From DSSM01 sp964484125 (GTDB lineage: Bacteria; Bacteroidota; Ignavibacteria; Tepidaquicellales; Tepidaquicellaceae): 64,000 nucleotides of DNA. The notes under the pieces were generated by a model, which worked only from the letters and a program-made list of their open reading frames with translations, did not search any database and was not told the DNA's origin. The DNA lies in assembly GCA_964484125.1 (NCBI GenBank), contig CAZAEK010000008.1, forward strand, positions 1 to 64,000, in the 5' to 3' direction. This document shows, piece after piece, positions 35,216 through 43,598 of this stretch. Both the position numbers and the translations under genes were made by a program. Position 1 is the stretch's first letter. Every line of letters begins with the position of its first letter.

Positions 35216-36494
35216 ACATTCCAAACTGAGAAGTCAATTTTAAAACTGCATCGCTAATTTCTGCTTTCACTTTTTCATCTGCAGGATTTGCTACAACCTT
35301 GTTTATAAATTCAGCAATCATTTCCATTTCTTTCTCTTTCATACCGCGGGTTGTCAATGCTGGAGTGCCAAGTCTTATACCACTTGTAATTAATGGACTC
35401 TTATCATCAAATGGAACAGAATTCTTATTGCATGTAATACCTACTGAATCCAGTGCTTCCTGTGCGGCTTTTCCTGTGATATTTTTATTTCTCAGGTCAA
35501 TTAGCATAAGGTGATTATCTGTACCGCCTGAAATAATATTAAAATCAAATTCGATTAATTTTGCGGCAAGTGCTTTTGCATTTTTTATAACTTGTTTACC
35601 ATATTCTTCAAAAGACGGCTGTAAGTCTTCTTTAAATGCAACTGCTTTTGCAGCAATTATGTGCATCAAAGGTCCGCCCTGAACACCGGGAATTACCATA
35701 GAATCAAACAGTTCACTCATCATCTTAGTTCTGCCGGTTTTAGGTGCTTTCAGCCCGAATGGATTTTCAAAATCTTTTCCCATTAAAATTAATCCGCCTC
35801 TCGGGCCTCTCAGAGTTTTATGTGTAGTTGTCGCAACTACGTGGCAATGTGGCATCGGGTCATTCAATAATTTTTTTGCAATAAGTCCTGCAGGGTGTGC
35901 AATATCGGCAAAAAGAAATGCTCCGACTTTATCTGCAATTTCCCTGAAAATTTTATAGTCAATATTTCTTGAATATGCACTGGCTCCGACTGTAATTAAT
36001 TTCGGCTTTTCTTTCATTGCAACCTCTTCAACATTGTTGTAATCAATATAGCCGGTTTCAGGGTCAACACCATAACTTACGAAATTATAAAGCTGACCTG
36101 AAAAATTTACAGGTGAACCGTGAGTAAGGTGACCGCCGTGAGATAAATTCATTCCAAGAACTTTATCACCGGGTTTTACCAGAACAAAATATACAGCCAT
36201 ATTTGCCTGACTGCCGGAATGTGGCTGTACATTTGAATATTCAGCACCAAAAAGTTCTTTTGCCCTGTCTCTTGCAATATTTTCTGCTACATCAACCCAT
36301 TCACAACCGCCATAATATCTCTTACCCGGATATCCCTCTGCATATTTATTCGTCATTACACAACTCATTGCCTCTCTTACCTCCGGAGATACAAAATTTT
36401 CAGATGCAATTAGTTCAAGTTTTTCTGCCTGTCTTTTTGTCTCATTTTGAATTGCTTCAAATATTTCTTTGTCTTTTTTTTCTAATAAGTTCAT
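35205..36494 (-). CDS. glyA: serine hydroxymethyltransferase
   Basis: PLP enzyme converting serine and tetrahydrofolate to glycine and methylene-tetrahydrofolate, the main one-carbon source. Recognised by ASENFVSPEVREA, YAEGYPGKRYYGGCEWVD, HGGHLTHGSPVNFSG, the PLP-lysine segment VATTTHKTLRGPRGG and the C-terminal GIRLGTPALTTRGM. Length 429 aa and start ATG at 36494 are standard. It follows rpiB by 36 bp and overlaps tatC, in the long minus-strand run. Confidence 0.97.
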   Translation of the reverse strand: MNLLEKKDKEIFEAIQNETKRQAEKLELIASENFVSPEVREAMSCVMTNKYAEGYPGKRYYGGCEWVDVAENIARDRAKELFGAEYSNVQPHSGSQANMAVYFVLVKPGDKVLGMNLSHGGHLTHGSPVNFSGQLYNFVSYGVDPETGYIDYNNVEEVAMKEKPKLITVGASAYSRNIDYKIFREIADKVGAFLFADIAHPAGLIAKKLLNDPMPHCHVVATTTHKTLRGPRGGLILMGKDFENPFGLKAPKTGRTKMMSELFDSMVIPGVQGGPLMHIIAAKAVAFKEDLQPSFEEYGKQVIKNAKALAAKLIEFDFNIISGGTDNHLMLIDLRNKNITGKAAQEALDSVGITCNKNSVPFDDKSPLITSGIRLGTPALTTRGMKEKEMEMIAEFINKVVANPADEKVKAEISDAVLKLTSQFGMYAW

Positions 36495-36530
36495 AACTTT
36501 TACAAAATTTAAAATATTTAAAAATTTAAT

Positions 36531-36968
36531 TTACTTTATATTGTTTAATTTATTTATTCTTCTTTCGTGTCTCTCGCCGCCTTCAAATTCTGTTGAAATA
36601 AAAATATCAAAATATTTTAAAGCAGTTTCTTTATCTATAAAATCAGCACCAAAACAAATTATTCTTGCATCATTATGTTTTCTTGACATCTTTGCCATAT
36701 TTTCATTCGTTGCATTTACTGCCCTGGCACCCTTAACTTTATTAGCGGCAATGCTTACACCTATTCCGCTTCCGCATATTGCAATGCCATAATCTGCCTT
36801 CCCCGAAACAACACTCCCCGCAACACTTTCTGCATAATCGGGATAGTCAACGCTTGCATCGGAATCAGTTCCAAAATCAATTACCGTATAATTTCTGGAT
36901 TTTAATTCCTTTATTAATTCTTCTTTAAGACGAAAGCCTCTGTGGTCAGAGCCTATTGAAATTATCAT
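36531..36968 (-). CDS. rpiB: ribose 5-phosphate isomerase B
   Basis: Interconverts ribose 5-phosphate and ribulose 5-phosphate in the pentose phosphate pathway. RpiB family signs are the start GSDHRGFRLKEEL, VDYPDYA, the catalytic-base region YGIAICGSGIGVSIAANK (Cys in ICGSG), and EGGERHERRINKL. 145 aa is typical. It is between the outer-membrane protein gene (20 bp) and glyA (36 bp). Confidence 0.95.
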   Translation of the reverse strand: MIISIGSDHRGFRLKEELIKELKSRNYTVIDFGTDSDASVDYPDYAESVAGSVVSGKADYGIAICGSGIGVSIAANKVKGARAVNATNENMAKMSRKHNDARIICFGADFIDKETALKYFDIFISTEFEGGERHERRINKLNNIK

Positions 36969-36988
36969 TGTTTATTATTTTATTGAGT

Positions 36989-38245
36989 TTATTTATCTTC
37001 ATCTTTAGGTCTGAGAAACCAAAGTTCTCCAAAATTTATACCAAATGAAATTCTAAATAAGTCATCTTTCAGAAGTCCGTTAGAAGTTTTTCCCCTTGTC
37101 TGGTAACTCAAAGCGATATCAATTGAATTTAATTGATTTAAGGGTATTCCAATACCAATACTTGCACCATATCCATCAACACCTTCTCCGTTTACATTAT
37201 AAAGACTCTTATCATAAAAAACGCCAAACCTGTATGCATTTTTTAAAATAAATGGCCGGTCAGCCCTTGTATTTGGTAATATTTCAAGTCCTAATCCCAC
37301 TCTCATTGAATTTCGAAGATTCGGATCTGTAGCTCCGTTGGATTTATAGTTAGCCCATTGCTGGAAAACTACATCACCTGAAAGCAAGTATTTATCACCG
37401 AATTTATTCGTAATTCCAAAACCAAACATTTCAGGAATTTCAATATCGCCTCCTGGTATCTGTGTAGTATCATTTCCGGTGCTTGTTCCATAAATATTAT
37501 CGACAGATGTAGTCAGTTTCAGTTTTGTCTGATATAAAAAACCAATTGATAGTTCGTCTGCCTGAAGTTCTTTAAATATTCTTCCAATATTAATTAACAA
37601 ACCACCCTTAATAAAAGAGCCGCCTATATCAGTTTCTCTTCTTTTATAAGTACTTACAATATTCGGATTAGTAAAATCAAGCACTGCAAGTTTTTTAACA
37701 TTGCCGAAGGAATAATTATATTCAAAACCGAGACTCAGATTTTTCAAGGGTGAGTATGAAAGCCCAGCATTAATTCTTGTTAATCCTCCGTTGCCTGCAT
37801 AAATATGGGTAACTTCTTCTCCAAGTTGGGTACTTAGCCGCGTTATTTTATAATTAATAAGATACTGCGGGTTAAAACCAATATTTAATACCATTCCCCA
37901 GTCTTTTTGTAAAGGTATTCCGAAATTAAAACCCGAAATGTTTGCATCTGTATTATCAGATTTACTTGATTCACTTTTTGTTCTTAAAAAATTGTATCTG
38001 AATCCAAAAGCCAGCTCAGTGTGTAAAAGTCTGTAGTTTGCAGCCGGGTTAAAATTTGTTACATTATCTCCAGTCAGTGCTATACCCATAACGGACATAC
38101 CTTCAGTTCTGTTGTTCGAATAATATAAATTATCTCCCAAACCGAAAATTGTATATGGAGAACCGCCGTTAAAATCTTCCTGTGCGAAACTATCAGCAGA
38201 AGCTATTGCAAATATTGAAAGAAATGTAAATATAATTTTATTCAT
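36989..38245 (-). CDS. FadL/PorV-like outer-membrane barrel protein
   Basis: 418 aa with signal peptide (about 1-22, DSFAQ). Strands rich in aromatic/Gly residues run through the length (AFGFRYNFL, LSLGFEYNYSFGN, LSIGFLYQTKLKL, MRVGLGLEIL, SIDIALSYQTRG, FRISFGINFGELWF). The start SPYTIFGLGDNLYYSN and the NFNPAANYRLLHTELAFGF motif recall the FadL/PorV superfamily, in which an N-terminal segment plugs the barrel. It could carry hydrophobic compounds or act as a T9SS shuttle; the sequence alone does not decide. It follows a lipoprotein gene by 16 bp and is probably co-expressed with it. Confidence 0.65.
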   Translation of the reverse strand: MNKIIFTFLSIFAIASADSFAQEDFNGGSPYTIFGLGDNLYYSNNRTEGMSVMGIALTGDNVTNFNPAANYRLLHTELAFGFRYNFLRTKSESSKSDNTDANISGFNFGIPLQKDWGMVLNIGFNPQYLINYKITRLSTQLGEEVTHIYAGNGGLTRINAGLSYSPLKNLSLGFEYNYSFGNVKKLAVLDFTNPNIVSTYKRRETDIGGSFIKGGLLINIGRIFKELQADELSIGFLYQTKLKLTTSVDNIYGTSTGNDTTQIPGGDIEIPEMFGFGITNKFGDKYLLSGDVVFQQWANYKSNGATDPNLRNSMRVGLGLEILPNTRADRPFILKNAYRFGVFYDKSLYNVNGEGVDGYGASIGIGIPLNQLNSIDIALSYQTRGKTSNGLLKDDLFRISFGINFGELWFLRPKDEDK

Positions 38246-38261
38246 TATAATGATTTCGTTT

Positions 38262-39443
38262 TTAATTTCTTGGAGTATATCTAATCTTGATACGTGGCCT
38301 TAAGGATAAATTGTTATAATTAATACCGTATAAATAGAACTGATCAAGTCCCTGAAAGTCATAAACATAATAAATCATAAATCCGTAATTGGTCAGTGTT
38401 CCGAGATTCCACTTCTGAACAGTTGGAGTTATTCTGAATGAATATTTCTGAGAATCGGCTATACTGCCAAGATATTCAATCCCTGTAGTTAAATTAGCGG
38501 AATCAGTAATTTCGGCGAGAATTAAACGGTTCTCAGCCATTTTTGAAAAAGTTAATGATTTGTCAAGATAAAAATCTATAGTTGCGTCATTTATAGATAC
38601 TTTCCCTCCGAGTTTGGATAAATCGAAGCTGAATTTAGATCTGTAAGCAACTCCGCTCTGTACGAATATTCTGTCAGAAGGAGGTGTAATATTCCCGGAA
38701 TTTGTAAGGGTAACAGTCTCGGAAGAATTAAAAACCAGAGTATCAATATCATTCTTTAAAGATACAATTGCCTTTATAAAAGGTTTCAGGGAATCTGAAT
38801 TTCTTGAAGTAAAGAATCCCTTTATTGTAGTTGAATTTGCATTAGGAGTAATTGCAACGCCATTATTTGCAAAGGGGTGATTCGGATTTGCGGCTTTCCA
38901 AATCCATTGTTTCACTGTCTCATTATCGAACGGAATACTGATTACTGAGGAATCAAGAGGATTTCCGCTATATGAAGCAAGCACGGTATTACCGATAACA
39001 GACTGATTAAAAGTACCGAAGTTTATAGTTGAGAGCCCTACAGTATCAGTAAGGGTATAGATATTGAAGGAAGTCTGTCCCGAAGAATCTTTGAAAAAGT
39101 AATTTGCATATCTGAAATTCAAAGTTGCAGAGATAACGGTGCAGCTGTCGTATGAAGCAGTAATGTCATTAAACTTTAATAAAGTTTTAGATTCAAATCC
39201 CTGATATTTTCCGACAAGAAAATACTGAGATGAATAAGTATTTAGATATTTAACAAAACCAGAAGACACTTGCAGGATAGTATCAACCTGGGAATCAATA
39301 ATTTTAGTGCCTAGAGTATCTCCGGAATTAATATAATTAAGCCCTAAATCGCTCGGGTTTTTTTCACATCCGTTAGTTATTATCAGAAATGCTGATAATA
39401 AGAAAATCAAATTTACGGATTTTAGTAATTTAATTTTATTCAT
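38262..39443 (-). CDS. beta-rich lipoprotein of unknown function
   Basis: 393-aa lipoprotein with lipobox ITNGC (Cys about residue 26). The rest is beta-rich without cysteines, with paired motifs like SATLNFRYANYFF and DATIDFYLDKSLTF about 170 residues apart and ending LRPRIKIRYTPRN. This suggests two copies of a jelly-roll/DNRLRE-like domain, and the early SDLGLNYINSGDTLGTKI resembles the DUF4270-type start of Bacteroidota lipoproteins. No enzymatic motif. It pairs with the downstream outer-membrane barrel gene. Location is periplasmic or on the surface, tethered by lipid. Confidence 0.6.
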   Translation of the reverse strand: MNKIKLLKSVNLIFLLSAFLIITNGCEKNPSDLGLNYINSGDTLGTKIIDSQVDTILQVSSGFVKYLNTYSSQYFLVGKYQGFESKTLLKFNDITASYDSCTVISATLNFRYANYFFKDSSGQTSFNIYTLTDTVGLSTINFGTFNQSVIGNTVLASYSGNPLDSSVISIPFDNETVKQWIWKAANPNHPFANNGVAITPNANSTTIKGFFTSRNSDSLKPFIKAIVSLKNDIDTLVFNSSETVTLTNSGNITPPSDRIFVQSGVAYRSKFSFDLSKLGGKVSINDATIDFYLDKSLTFSKMAENRLILAEITDSANLTTGIEYLGSIADSQKYSFRITPTVQKWNLGTLTNYGFMIYYVYDFQGLDQFYLYGINYNNLSLRPRIKIRYTPRN

Positions 39444-39535
39444 TTAATTGTTTATAAATCGTCAAAGCATTTAAAATAACATAATAAAATATAATAATCC
39501 AAACACTAAGTAAAAACAAAATAAAAAACGAAATA

Positions 39536-40117
39536 TTAGTTGTCTGGAACAGAATTATTTAGTATAAACGAAGCCGCTTCAATTAAATTATCAGCGGGGC
39601 ATTCAATAATAATATTTTCGTCGAGACATTTTTTAAAATCTCTTTTTCCATATCCGGTCATCATCATTATTTTTTTCAACTTTGCATTTGCAGCACATTT
39701 CATGTCTGTATAAGAATCGCCAACAAAAAATGATTCTTTTAAATTAATATTATATTTAGCAGTTGCTTTTTCAATCAATCCAATATCCGGTTTTCTGTCA
39801 CGATGTTCAACCTTAAATTTTTCAACTATTCCATCAATGTGATAAGGTGAATAAAAAATATCGTCAATCAGAATTTTTCCATTTTTGTTAAGTCTGTTAA
39901 AAAATTCATTATGAATAGATTCAAGTTCCTCAATAGAAAGCAATCCTCTTGCAACGGCAGATTGATTAGTAATAATTATATTTAAAAACCCGGCTTCTTT
40001 AAGCATTACAAGTGCTTCTGTAAGTCCGGGCATAAATTCAATATCTTCCTTTTTTATCAGATAATTAACTTCTTTGTTGATAGTACCGTCTCTGTCAAAA
40101 AAAACAGCTTTTTTCAC
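39536..40117 (-). CDS. HAD-IIIA phosphatase, GmhB-like, zinc loop lost
   Basis: 193-aa phosphatase of the D-glycero-D-manno-heptose 1,7-bisphosphate phosphatase/histidinol phosphatase type. Catalytic Asp8 and Asp10 are in FFDRDGT; motif 2 is ITNQSAVARG; the Lys/Asp motifs are DRKPDIGL and FFVGDSYTDMKCA. GmhB proteins normally carry a zinc loop of three Cys and one His before the RKP motif. Here the loop reads YHIDGIVEKFKVEHRDRKPD with no cysteine, so zinc is probably not bound and the substrate may differ. Start is GTG at 40117, 13 bp after glgA. A heptose pathway role is plausible but no other heptose gene is adjacent. Confidence 0.82.
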   Translation of the reverse strand: MKKAVFFDRDGTINKEVNYLIKKEDIEFMPGLTEALVMLKEAGFLNIIITNQSAVARGLLSIEELESIHNEFFNRLNKNGKILIDDIFYSPYHIDGIVEKFKVEHRDRKPDIGLIEKATAKYNINLKESFFVGDSYTDMKCAANAKLKKIMMMTGYGKRDFKKCLDENIIIECPADNLIEAASFILNNSVPDN

Positions 40118-40130
40118 AACTGAACCGAAA

Positions 40131-41612
40131 TCATTTACCTGTTAGAGATTTATAAAGCTCCATATACTTCCTGGCAGATGTTTTCCAGGAAAAGTCAAGT
40201 GACATACCGTTTCTGATTAATGAATACCATTTATCTTTTTTATTCTGATATACATTTAATGCTGTTTTGATTGTTTTAAGAAAATCTGTTGCATTAAATT
40301 TGTCGAATAAAAATCCTGTTCCATCAGGTCTGCTCCAGTCATTAATTGTATCCGATAATCCGCCTGTATTTCTTACAACAGGGATTGTGCCGTAACTAAG
40401 ACTATAGAGCTGATTATAACCACATGGTTCGTAAAGCGAAGGCATAAGTAACATATCTGCTCCTGCTTCAATGTAATGAGCAAGCTCTTCATCGAAACCA
40501 ATATTTACTATAAGTTTATCAGCATACAATTTTTTGGCTTTTAGGAAATACTTCTGATATTTTTCTTCACCGACTCCGAGAATTATCATCTGAACATTTT
40601 CTTTCATAAGTTTTGGAAGTATTTCCACAAGCAGGTCAATGCCTTTGTGTTGCACCATTCTTGAAATAACGCCTATGAGCGGAATGTTTTCATCGTATCT
40701 GAATTTGAATCGGTTCAGTAGTTCTCTTTTATTTTCATACTTCAGAGGAATTTCCTGATAAGTATATCTGTAAGGTATAATTCTGTCAACACTCGGATTC
40801 CATATTGTATAATCAATACCGCTTAATATTCCAATTATATCTTTTTTCCTTTTTTGAAAAACATCGTCTAAACCTTTATTGAGCACTTTGTCAGAGATAA
40901 TTTCCTTTGCATACGTTTCGCTTACAGTAGTAATTTTATCTGCATAAATTAAACCTGTTTTTAAGAAATTTATTCTACCCGATTGTCCGTGAATTTGCTC
41001 TTCAAAAACTTTTTCAGGAAGTCCCGTTTTGTTAAAAGTTGATTTCGGGAAAACACCCTGATTTTCAAGGTTGTGAATTGTTAAAACGGTCTTAATATCC
41101 CTGATATGCGCATTATTCTTATATACTGTTTTTAATAGAGCCGGTATGAGAGCTGTTTGCCAGTCATTGCAGTGAATTACATCAGGTTTCCATTGTAATA
41201 TTTCAAGAATTTCAAGCACAGCTTTAGAAAAAAACAAAAATCTCTCATCGTTATTCGAAAATTCTTTTTTTGTTCTCGGGTTAAAATAAACTCCTTTGTT
41301 TTTGAAAAAATCCTGATTTTCGAGAAGATAAATCTGTGCCTTAGTGTTTTTTCCGTGTATAAACGAAGATTTTATACTGAATTTTGTTGCTTTTCCATTT
41401 ATTGAAATCTTAAGGTCTTTTAAACGCTTAATCTCATGAATCTGAAGTTTTCTTTCGTCTAATGGACCGTATTTAGGAGATATAATTCTGACCTCATTTC
41501 CAAGTGAATTCAGAGCTTGTGGTAATGAATTTGATACATCAGCTAAACCGCCAGTTTTTGAATATGGAAGAACTTCGCTTGTTACAAACAGAACATTAAA
41601 ACCTTTTTTCAT
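40131..41612 (-). CDS. glgA: glycogen synthase (ADP-glucose type)
   Basis: GT5 glycosyltransferase that extends alpha-1,4-glucan from ADP-glucose. The N-terminal KTGGLADV (Lys19 onward) binds the nucleotide sugar. HCNDWQTALIP, the hinge ISRMVQHKGIDLL, and the C-terminal EPCGYNQLYSLSYGTIPVVRNTGGLSDT with catalytic Glu are all present. 493 aa is normal. It heads the minus-strand run and diverges from the NtrC-family regulator gene; the 139-bp gap between them holds one of the regulator-type dyads. Confidence 0.95.
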   Translation of the reverse strand: MKKGFNVLFVTSEVLPYSKTGGLADVSNSLPQALNSLGNEVRIISPKYGPLDERKLQIHEIKRLKDLKISINGKATKFSIKSSFIHGKNTKAQIYLLENQDFFKNKGVYFNPRTKKEFSNNDERFLFFSKAVLEILEILQWKPDVIHCNDWQTALIPALLKTVYKNNAHIRDIKTVLTIHNLENQGVFPKSTFNKTGLPEKVFEEQIHGQSGRINFLKTGLIYADKITTVSETYAKEIISDKVLNKGLDDVFQKRKKDIIGILSGIDYTIWNPSVDRIIPYRYTYQEIPLKYENKRELLNRFKFRYDENIPLIGVISRMVQHKGIDLLVEILPKLMKENVQMIILGVGEEKYQKYFLKAKKLYADKLIVNIGFDEELAHYIEAGADMLLMPSLYEPCGYNQLYSLSYGTIPVVRNTGGLSDTINDWSRPDGTGFLFDKFNATDFLKTIKTALNVYQNKKDKWYSLIRNGMSLDFSWKTSARKYMELYKSLTGK

Positions 41613-41714
41613 CTAAGATTTTATTTTTAAAGAAGATACTTATTTATCAAAGGAAATTCAATACAAATTGTAATGACTATGTTCCAGTTAAAAGTAACAG
41701 TGTATAATTTCAAG

Positions 41715-41731
41715 TGTGGAATAATTCCTCA
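41715..41731. promoter_or_regulatory. 17-bp dyad, probable binding site of the adjacent NtrC-family regulator
   Basis: TGTGGAATAATTCCTCA is an imperfect palindrome: arms GGAAT/ATTCC around a central A, with outer TG/CA. It ends 20 bp before the regulator's ATG and is 15/17 identical to each of two sites upstream of the cytochrome operon. It may give autoregulation, and could also affect the divergent glgA gene. Confidence 0.6.
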
Positions 41732-41751
41732 TGTTTATATATCTTTAATGT

Positions 41752-43095
41752 ATGAAAGAAAAAATAAAAATATTACTGGTTGATGACGAATTAAATTCAA
41801 CTCAGATTCTTGGAAAAGTTCTCAGAAAAAAAGGATTTGATGTATATGAGGAAAATAGCAGCGTTAATGCGAAAGAGCTTATCAAAAAGAATTTTTATGA
41901 TATAATAATATCAGATTTGCAGATGCCAAATGTTTCAGGAATGGACTTGCTCGAAATTAAACCCGAACATAGTTTATTTATAATGATAACAGGGTATGGT
42001 TCAGTATTATCTGCAGTGGAATCAATGAAAAAAGGAGCATTCGATTATGTGAACAAGCCATTTAATCTTGACGAATTCATTTTAAAAGTAGAAAAAGCGG
42101 CAGAAAAGGTTACGATGCAGACTGAACTTAATAAGTTAAAAGATATTGTTGAGAATGAAAACAATTTTTATGGAATAATCGGAAAAAGCCAGGAAATGCT
42201 TGATATATTTGATTTAATAAGAAATGTATCAAAAGTAAATATAAATTCACTGATTTATGGAGAAAGCGGAACAGGTAAAGAATTGATAGCCAGAGCAATA
42301 CATAATTTAAGTGACAGAAACACAAAGCCATTCGTAGCAATAAACTGCAGTGCAATACCTGAAAACCTTCTGGAGAGTGAGCTTTTCGGACACACAAAGG
42401 GTGCATTTACTGGTGCAATTGATTCTCAAAAAGGAGTTTTTGAACAGGCAGATGGAGGCACTTTATTTTTAGATGAGATAGGTGATATGCCTTATAACCT
42501 TCAGGCAAAACTATTAAGAGTTTTAGAAAATTTCGAAGTTAAGCCGCTCGGAAGTGATAAAGTAAAGAAAATTGATATAAGATTAATATCAGCTACAAAT
42601 CAAAATCTTGAAGAATTAATAAATGAAAAAAAATTTCGCGATGATTTATACTATAGAATAGCTACAATCAAGATTAATCTTCCTCCATTAAGAGCAAGGA
42701 GAAGTGATATACCTTTAATAGCATACAATTATCTGAAAAAACTAGCTATTAAATTCGGAAGCGAATATGAAATAACACCTGAGGCAATGGAAGCAATTAC
42801 AAATTATGAATGGAAGGGAAACGTAAGAGAGCTTGAGAATGCTCTTGATATGGCTGCAATAAAAAGCTCAAATAAAATTATAGACATAACTTCTTTGCCT
42901 TTTAAGGGTGACGGAGGTTTTTCTATAAAAGAAATAACAACAGATAATACAAAGCCACAGACCTTACTGGAAGTTGAAAAGTCTTATATAAAGCGAATCC
43001 TCGAATCTACCGGGGGAAATAAGCAAAAAGCAGCAGAAATCTTACAAATTGACAGAAAAACGCTGTATAAAAAAATTAAAGACTATAACCTGTAA
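41752..43095 (+). CDS. NtrC-family sigma-54-dependent response regulator
   Basis: Three-domain enhancer-binding protein. The receiver (1-120) has a complete acidic site (Asp11, Asp12, Asp55) plus Thr80 and Lys102. The AAA+ sigma-54 activation domain (about 142-370) has Walker A GESGTGKE (170-177) and the sigma-54-contacting GAFTGA loop (217-222). A Fis-type helix-turn-helix (about 405-447) ends the protein. It should open sigma-54 promoters after phosphorylation. No histidine kinase is adjacent, so it is an orphan here. The next genes carry a sigma-54 promoter and matching dyads, making the cytochrome cluster its likely target. Confidence 0.94.
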   Translation: MKEKIKILLVDDELNSTQILGKVLRKKGFDVYEENSSVNAKELIKKNFYDIIISDLQMPNVSGMDLLEIKPEHSLFIMITGYGSVLSAVESMKKGAFDYVNKPFNLDEFILKVEKAAEKVTMQTELNKLKDIVENENNFYGIIGKSQEMLDIFDLIRNVSKVNINSLIYGESGTGKELIARAIHNLSDRNTKPFVAINCSAIPENLLESELFGHTKGAFTGAIDSQKGVFEQADGGTLFLDEIGDMPYNLQAKLLRVLENFEVKPLGSDKVKKIDIRLISATNQNLEELINEKKFRDDLYYRIATIKINLPPLRARRSDIPLIAYNYLKKLAIKFGSEYEITPEAMEAITNYEWKGNVRELENALDMAAIKSSNKIIDITSLPFKGDGGFSIKEITTDNTKPQTLLEVEKSYIKRILESTGGNKQKAAEILQIDRKTLYKKIKDYNL

Positions 43096-43103
43096 AACAA
43101 GAA

Positions 43104-43148
43104 TGTAGATTAATTCCTCATTCTACAACAATGTGTAATAATTCCCCA
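43104..43148. promoter_or_regulatory. two upstream activator dyads of the cytochrome operon
   Basis: Site at 43104-43120 reads TGTAGATTAATTCCTCA and site at 43132-43148 reads TGTGTAATAATTCCCCA; each matches the site before the regulator gene at 15 of 17 positions. Their centres fall at -114 and -86 from the start point predicted by the sigma-54 promoter, a normal enhancer distance. The stop codon of the regulator gene is 9 bp upstream. Confidence 0.65.
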
Positions 43149-43199
43149 CTTAAATGTTTATTATTTATTAGTTTAAATTAATTATTGAACCTATCTTTT

Positions 43200-43215
43200 T
43201 GGCACGATAATTGCT
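43200..43215 (+). promoter_or_regulatory. sigma-54 promoter of the first cytochrome operon
   Basis: TGGCACGATAATTGCT matches the sigma-54 consensus, with GG (43201-43202) and GC (43213-43214) separated by exactly 10 bp. The predicted start of transcription is about 43226, slightly downstream of the ATG at 43221. Confidence 0.85.
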
Positions 43216-43220
43216 GAAAA

Positions 43221-43598
43221 ATGAACGTGAAAAAAGTATTAAAAATATTGGTTTTCAGTTTAAATCCTGAGATGTGTAAATTAATGAAAAAATTTTTTGC
43301 AAAATTTGATTACAAATTTGATTGTGTGAAAATAGAAATTGACTCAGACTGGCGAAATCAAATTTTTGATAAAGAAATAGACTGCATCATTCTTGACACT
43401 AATATTAATTCCAGAGTGCAGGTAGAAATAAGGCAAAAATTCAGCAAAGCTATTTTTATTCTGATTCCCTCCTTCTCAAGTGAACCATATCCTGATTCAA
43501 ATTCAGCTGATTTAATTCCTGAACCTTTTAAATTCAGTGAACTTGAAAAAGCATTATCTGAAATATATAAATCAAAAGCTACTTCTGATGCGCTTTAA
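43221..43598 (+). CDS. degenerate (pseudo) receiver domain protein
   Basis: 125 aa with the strand-helix layout of a response-regulator receiver: KILVFSLNPEM (strand 1), DCIILDTNI (strand 3), AIFILIPSF (strand 4), ADLIPEPFKFSELEKAL (strand 5 and helix 5). The acidic pair after strand 1 is missing, and the conserved Lys-Pro-Phe has become Glu-Pro-Phe, so phosphorylation is unlikely although an Asp remains at the end of strand 3. It is the first gene behind the sigma-54 promoter and overlaps the cytochrome gene by 11 bp, suggesting coupling. The ATG lies at about -5 of the predicted start point; GTG at 43227 may be the true, nearly leaderless start. Confidence 0.55.
   Translation: MNVKKVLKILVFSLNPEMCKLMKKFFAKFDYKFDCVKIEIDSDWRNQIFDKEIDCIILDTNINSRVQVEIRQKFSKAIFILIPSFSSEPYPDSNSADLIPEPFKFSELEKALSEIYKSKATSDAL

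Noticed and set aside
36989..38245. Calling the barrel PorV, the T9SS shuttle
   Set aside because: FadL-like features are present, but the sequence does not allow PorV to be separated from other FadL-type barrels.
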